A stretch of DNA of 64,000 nt, taken from an uncultured Ardenticatenia bacterium. Lineage in GTDB: Bacteria; Chloroflexota; Anaerolineae; 4572-78; NAK82. The position numbers and the translations under genes are program-made. Below, in pieces: positions 59,767-64,000 of this stretch (its first letter is position 1; every line of letters starts with the position of its first letter). The DNA lies in assembly GCA_937127125.1 (NCBI GenBank), contig CAKZLO010000002.1:1-64000 (forward strand), in the 5' to 3' direction. Below the pieces are notes generated by a model, which worked only from the letters and a program-made list of their open reading frames with translations, did not search any database and was not told the origin of the DNA.

Positions 59767-60693
59767 ATGCCGATTTCCAAGGCCGAGGTCATCTGGTTTA
59801 ACGGTGAGTTTGTTCCATGGGACGAAGCAAAGGTGCACGTACTCGCGCATGTGCTGCATTACGGCTCAAGTGTGTTCGAGGGCATTCGCGCTTACAAGAC
59901 GGGACGCGGGCCAGCAGTGCTTGGCCTGATGCCCCACATTGATCGCCTTTTCTTCTCCGCAAAGGTAATCCGTATGGAAATTCCTTACTCCAAACAAGAG
60001 ATTGCCGAGGCGATCAAAGCGACCATACGCCGCAACCGGCATGAAGCGTGTTACATTCGTCCCCTGGTGTTTCGTGGATACGACACACTGGGTGTCTTCC
60101 CCTTGAACTGCCCGGTGGAAACGGTCATCGCAACATGGGAATGGGGTGCGTATTTGGGTGCAGGCGCCCTTGAGCAGGGGGTAGACGTAGGGGTGAGCAC
60201 CTGGCGGCGTATGGCGCCTGATACCCTGATGGCTATGGCCAAGATCGGCGGACAGTACGTCAATTCCCAGCTAGTAGTGATGGAAGCGCGTGCACGTGGA
60301 CTGGCAGAAGGGATTGTACTGGATGTATACGGCTATGTGAGTGAAGGGAGTGGTGAGAATATCTTTCTGGTCTACGATGGGGTGATCTACACGCCGCCGC
60401 TGTCTGCCTCTATCCTGGGCGGCATCACGCGGCGCATTGTGCTGCAGCTGGCCGAAGACCTAGGTTATCCGGTGCGAGAGCAAAACATCCCACGTGAGAT
60501 GCTCTACGCTGCTGATGAGGTCTTCTTCACCGGCACCGCTGCCGAGATCACCCCGATTCGCACGATTGATGGTCTGCCAGTGGGAGCAGGTGGGCGCGGC
60601 CCCGTCACCAAGCAACTTCAAGACGAGTTCTTCGCTATCATCGAAGGCAAGAAGCCAGATCGCCACGGCTGGTTGACGCCAGTGTATGAGTAG
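59767..60693 (+). CDS. ilvE: Branched-chain amino acid aminotransferase
   Basis: 308 aa PLP-dependent fold-type IV aminotransferase; last step of leucine, isoleucine and valine synthesis. Family text: [34 protein letters not shown], the PLP lysine in [15 protein letters not shown], and [11 protein letters not shown] with [17 protein letters not shown]. The ATG at 59767, nine bases after GGAGGG, is preferred over a TTG at 59758. The gene ends 10 bases before the leuS start (and overlaps a longer leuS frame by eight), a sensible pairing of leucine synthesis and charging. Confidence 0.93.
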   Translation: MPISKAEVIWFNGEFVPWDEAKVHVLAHVLHYGSSVFEGIRAYKTGRGPAVLGLMPHIDRLFFSAKVIRMEIPYSKQEIAEAIKATIRRNRHEACYIRPLVFRGYDTLGVFPLNCPVETVIATWEWGAYLGAGALEQGVDVGVSTWRRMAPDTLMAMAKIGGQYVNSQLVVMEARARGLAEGIVLDVYGYVSEGSGENIFLVYDGVIYTPPLSASILGGITRRIVLQLAEDLGYPVREQNIPREMLYAADEVFFTGTAAEITPIRTIDGLPVGAGGRGPVTKQLQDEFFAIIEGKKPDRHGWLTPVYE

Positions 60694-60703
60694 AGGACAA
60701 CCT

Positions 60704-63256
60704 ATGCCGGATAAATGGATTCCCCAGCAAATTGAACCCAAATGGCAACAAAAATGGGAGGCGGACGGTCTCTACAATGCCTATGTCGATCGTTCGCGCC
60801 CCAAGCACTATGCGTTAACTATGTACCCCTACCCCTCTGGCGATCTCCATATTGGCCATTGGTACGCCATGGTGCCCTCTGACGCTCGGGCACGGTGGAT
60901 GCGCATGCGCGGATACAATGTGCTCTTCCCAATGGGCTTCGACGCCTTCGGCCTGCCTGCGGAGAACGCCGCCATCAAACACAAAATCCACCCTAAGGAA
61001 TGGACATATGCCAACATCGAGCGCATGCGCAAGCAGCTGCGCTCGATGGGCGCCATGTTTGACTGGCGGCGCGAATGTGTCACCTGCGAACCAGAATACT
61101 ATCGCTGGACGCAGTGGTTCTTCTTAAAAATGCACGATGCCGGACTGGCCTACAAAAAGCTGGCGCCGGTCGATTTCTGCCCCACTTGCAACACTACCTT
61201 GGCACGCGAGCAAGTTTGGGGGGAGGATCGCCACTGTGAGCGCTGCGGTACCCCGGTGATCAAGAAGGACCTTGCCCAGTGGTTCCTGCGCATCACCACC
61301 TATGCTGAAGAGCTGTTGGATTTTTCCGGGCTGGAATGGCCGGAACGCGTGATCACGATGCAGCGCAATTGGATTAAGCGCAGTGAAGGTGCTGAAGTCA
61401 TTTTCCGCACCGAAAAGGACAACCACGCCCTCCCCGTTTTTACCACACGCCCTGACACCTTGTGGGGCGCGACCTTCATGGTGCTGGCACCAGAGCATCC
61501 ACTTGTCGAGAAGCTGACTACCCCAGACCGACGTGCAGAAGTGCAAGCCTACGTAGAACAGGTGCGCCGCATGGCTGACATTGAGCGCGAAGCGGTTGAC
61601 CGTGAGAAAACTGGTGTCTTTATTGGCGCATATGCCATCAACCCGGTCAACGACGAACGTATTCCCATCTGGATCGCCGACTATGTACTTATGACCCATG
61701 GCACTGGCGCCATTATGGCGGTGCCCTGTGGCGATGAACGCGACTTCGAATTCGCGCGCAAGTACAACCTGCCCATTCCGGTGGTCGTTGCTCCTAAGGA
61801 TTGGGACGGCCAGCCGTTCACCGAGGCTTATACGGGCCCAGGGATTATGGTTAATAGCGGCCCGTTCAGCGGCTTCCCCACGATTGCCAAGTACAGTTTA
61901 GAGGAATGGACACCTGAGCTGGCAGCACAGTACGGTTTGCCAGCCCAGCTCACCGAGCTGAGCGAGGGGCGCCACGCGGTGACGCGCTGGCTGGAACAGC
62001 AAGGCATCGGTAAGTTTGCTGTCACTTATCGCTTGCACGACTGGCTGATCAGCCGGCAACGTTATTGGGGTGCGCCCATCCCTATGATCGAATGTCCTGC
62101 ATGTGGTATCGTGCCGGTGCCGTATGAGGATCTGCCTGTGCTTTTGCCTGACGATGTGGAGTTTATGCCAACCGGCGAGTCGCCGCTCAAGTTTCATGAG
62201 GGCTTCCGGTATACCACATGCCCCCGTTGTGGCGGCCCAGCTGAGCGCGAGACGGACACAATGGATACATTCATGTGCTCCTCGTGGTACCAGTACGCCT
62301 ATATGGAACGACACTGGAAGGCTAACCAACCGTTGAGCGCTCACGACATACCTTTCAATCCCGAAGAAGGTGCTTACTGGTTGCCAGTAGACCAGTATAC
62401 CGGTGGTGTGGAACACGCCACCATGCACCTGCTCTACACACGCTTCTTCACCAAAGCAATGCGCGACATGGGTATCGTACCGTTCAGCGAGCCAATGTTA
62501 CGCCTCTTCAACCAAGGAACCATCCTGGGCGAGGACGGCGAGAAGATGAGCAAAAGTCGCGGCAACGTTATTGCGCCAGATGACCTGGTCCAACGCTATG
62601 GCGCTGATGTCGTACGTGGCTACTTGATGTTTGGCTTTCGTTGGGATCAGGGCGGCCCGTGGAACAGCACCGGCGTGTTGGGCATCCAGCGCTTTCTGGA
62701 GCGGGTATGGAACCTGATTCTGGACGAGCCTGCGGCGCCTGATCAGGTCACGATGGTGGATGAAGCTTCCATACGTGCCCTGCGCCGCAAGCAGCACCAG
62801 ACAATCCGTCGCGTCACACAGGATATGGAGACGTTCTCCTTTAATACTATGGTGGCAGCACTGATGGAGTACTCGAATTACCTCGTCAAGGCCAAAGAGA
62901 CACCAGTCGTGCACACCCCAGCATGGAAGGAGGCGATTGAGACGTTGCTGCTATTGATGGCCCCAGCCTTCCCGCATATCAGCGAGGAACTGTGGTCACG
63001 ATGTGGCCGACCTTATAGCATTCACCAGCAACCATGGCCCGCGTGGGATGAAGAGCTCGCTGCCGAAGAGATCATTACAATCGTGGTGCAGGTCAACGGC
63101 AAAGTGCGTGACCGTTTCTCGGCGCCGGCGGATATCAGTGCGGAGGAAGCGCAGGCACGCGCGTTGGAGACTGAAGGCGCCCGCAAGTATCTAGGCGACC
63201 GTACACCGAGCAAAGTGGTGTATGTGCCAGGGCGTTTGGTGAACATTGTCGTCTGA
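60704..63256 (+). CDS. leuS: Leucyl-tRNA synthetase
   Basis: About 850 aa class I synthetase. HIGH motif: YPSGDLHIGHWYAM. The CP1 editing domain spans about 225-420 (TTRPDTLWGATFMVLAPEHPL; editing aspartate region MAVPCGDERDFEFA). Zinc-like pairs are in FCPTCNTTLAREQ and HCERCGTP. KMSKS motif: EDGEKMSKSRGNV. Anticodon-binding C-terminal part ends RTPSKVVYVPGRLVNIVV. The preferred start is the ATG at 60704; the frame is also open from 60686. No T-box leader is visible. Confidence 0.96.
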   Translation: MPDKWIPQQIEPKWQQKWEADGLYNAYVDRSRPKHYALTMYPYPSGDLHIGHWYAMVPSDARARWMRMRGYNVLFPMGFDAFGLPAENAAIKHKIHPKEWTYANIERMRKQLRSMGAMFDWRRECVTCEPEYYRWTQWFFLKMHDAGLAYKKLAPVDFCPTCNTTLAREQVWGEDRHCERCGTPVIKKDLAQWFLRITTYAEELLDFSGLEWPERVITMQRNWIKRSEGAEVIFRTEKDNHALPVFTTRPDTLWGATFMVLAPEHPLVEKLTTPDRRAEVQAYVEQVRRMADIEREAVDREKTGVFIGAYAINPVNDERIPIWIADYVLMTHGTGAIMAVPCGDERDFEFARKYNLPIPVVVAPKDWDGQPFTEAYTGPGIMVNSGPFSGFPTIAKYSLEEWTPELAAQYGLPAQLTELSEGRHAVTRWLEQQGIGKFAVTYRLHDWLISRQRYWGAPIPMIECPACGIVPVPYEDLPVLLPDDVEFMPTGESPLKFHEGFRYTTCPRCGGPAERETDTMDTFMCSSWYQYAYMERHWKANQPLSAHDIPFNPEEGAYWLPVDQYTGGVEHATMHLLYTRFFTKAMRDMGIVPFSEPMLRLFNQGTILGEDGEKMSKSRGNVIAPDDLVQRYGADVVRGYLMFGFRWDQGGPWNSTGVLGIQRFLERVWNLILDEPAAPDQVTMVDEASIRALRRKQHQTIRRVTQDMETFSFNTMVAALMEYSNYLVKAKETPVVHTPAWKEAIETLLLLMAPAFPHISEELWSRCGRPYSIHQQPWPAWDEELAAEEIITIVVQVNGKVRDRFSAPADISAEEAQARALETEGARKYLGDRTPSKVVYVPGRLVNIVV

Positions 63257-63453
63257 TCACACCAGCTCGGAAGCCAACAAGAGAAGACACAGTTGGCACC
63301 GAAGAAGTATCATCACCAATGAAGATGGAGTTGGCCGAGGGATCTACCGAGTCTAAACATGCTAACGCTGAAACCTGCTTCTAACACGGTGTCAAATCAG
63401 CCATGGTTAATACCTGTGTCCTCTCCCCAGGCAAATAAGGTGAGGTGATGTAA

Positions 63454-64000
63454 GTGGCTGAACATTATCTTGTCATCGTAAATGGTAGTCCGCGTCGAAA
63501 TGGTAACTGTGCCGTGCTGGTCGAGCAAGCTGCCGCCGGAGCACGCGCTAATGGTGCACACGTGGAGATTTTCAATCTAGGGGAGTTAAATATCCACCCC
63601 TGCGACGCGTGCGAAAGCTGCCAGGAAGCGAATGGTGTGTGCGTTATCCAGGATGATATGCAAAAGCTGTATCCACATCTGCGCCAAGCGGATGCTATTC
63701 TTATCGCCAGTCCGATCTACTGGTTCAGCGTTTCAGCACAGACCAAGATTTTCATAGATCGCTGCTATGCCCTTCAAGGAGCTGTGGGCAACCTGCTAGG
63801 CGCCAAACGGTTTGGTGTGATGCTCACTTATGGTGATGTGGACCCTTACACTTCGGGAGCCGTTAATGCCATTCGCATGTTCCAGGATATCATGCGCTAT
63901 TTGGAAGCCGATCTGGTTGGGCTGGTGTATGGCAGCGCCAATGCTCCCGGTGAAATTCGCGATCGACCGGAGGTGCTGGAGCAGGCTTATCAGCTAGGGC
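63454..64000 (+). CDS. NADPH-dependent FMN reductase / iron-sulfur flavoprotein, partial
   Basis: Translated by hand from a GTG at 63454 behind AAGGTGAGGTG; it runs off the right edge after 182 codons. The flavodoxin-like fold begins YLVIVNGSPRRNGNCAVLV with the FMN phosphate loop. The cysteine cluster HPCDACESCQEANGVC matches the compact C-x2-C-x2-C type of iron-sulfur flavoproteins (Isf). FMN isoalloxazine contacts lie in IASPIYWFSVSAQTKIFIDRC. The enzyme would pass electrons between ferredoxin or NAD(P)H and an unknown acceptor; it could serve the CODH pathway, but that is speculation. Confidence 0.85.
   Translation, partial: MAEHYLVIVNGSPRRNGNCAVLVEQAAAGARANGAHVEIFNLGELNIHPCDACESCQEANGVCVIQDDMQKLYPHLRQADAILIASPIYWFSVSAQTKIFIDRCYALQGAVGNLLGAKRFGVMLTYGDVDPYTSGAVNAIRMFQDIMRYLEADLVGLVYGSANAPGEIRDRPEVLEQAYQLG

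Overview
The window looks like chromosomal DNA from a bacterium of the Chloroflexota (Anaerolineae-like), probably anaerobic or facultatively anaerobic. This is inferred from gene content and protein style: Thr/Pro-rich linkers of the TPTPT kind behind N-terminal anchors, a UbiA-type phosphoribosyl-polyprenol synthase, bacterial CODH/ACS genes with a CoFeSP, and many uncharacterised anchored sugar-active proteins. No 16S gene is present, so the taxonomy is an inference. I saw no insertion sequence, prophage, integrase or CRISPR array.

Layout. 1-2.7 kb: a partial exported protein, a mostly gene-poor stretch, and a REC-PAS response regulator. 2.7-8.4 kb (minus): housekeeping genes rlmD, rimO, a PDZ/DUF512 radical-SAM-like protein, cmk and an RluB-type pseudouridine synthase. 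8.5-13.1 kb (plus): a UbiA prenyltransferase, a conserved small protein, a clan GH-A-like glycosidase, a solute-binding protein, a methyltransferase and a small protein, closed by a long hairpin. 13.1-17.3 kb (minus): a polysaccharide deacetylase, a dual-specificity phosphatase and a GH57 enzyme.

17.4-31.6 kb (minus) is a compact carbonyl/methyl-branch Wood-Ljungdahl operon. In transcription order it reads: HTH-HMA regulator, cooS/acsA, acsB, CBS protein, acsD, acsC, RACo-type activator, acsE, a cysteine-less thioredoxin-reductase-like flavoprotein, a MetV-MetF fusion, and cooC. Together these take methylene-THF and CO2 (or CO) to acetyl-CoA, or run in reverse. The formate branch (fdh, fhs, folD) is not in the window.

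31.9-42.1 kb carries a PAS-LuxR regulator (minus). It is followed on the plus strand by an MFS exporter behind a strong promoter with a near-perfect 23-bp palindrome, an anchored propeller-like protein, an M50-CBS protease, PsiE, a nitroreductase, a P-type ATPase and a CNNM/CorC protein.

42.2-50.4 kb (minus) is a ten-gene bacterial microcompartment (BMC) operon. It has two BMC-T, one BMC-H and two BMC-P shell proteins, and a CoA-acylating aldehyde dehydrogenase with a probable encapsulation helix. It also has a metallophosphoesterase, an APC permease, a nucleotidyltransferase-fold protein and a methyl-THF:corrinoid methyltransferase homologue. It lacks any recognisable aldehyde-generating signature enzyme and is the best candidate here for an undescribed system, especially since its acyl-CoA product could feed the neighbouring CODH/ACS pathway.

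50.6-59.3 kb: cydDC, an alpha/alpha-barrel-like protein, then a Fur/Zur regulator with a zinc/manganese ABC importer (znuA, znuC, znuB). 59.4-64 kb: two tRNA-Ala genes with a good promoter and terminator, ilvE, leuS and a partial NADPH-dependent FMN-reductase/iron-sulfur flavoprotein running off the right edge.
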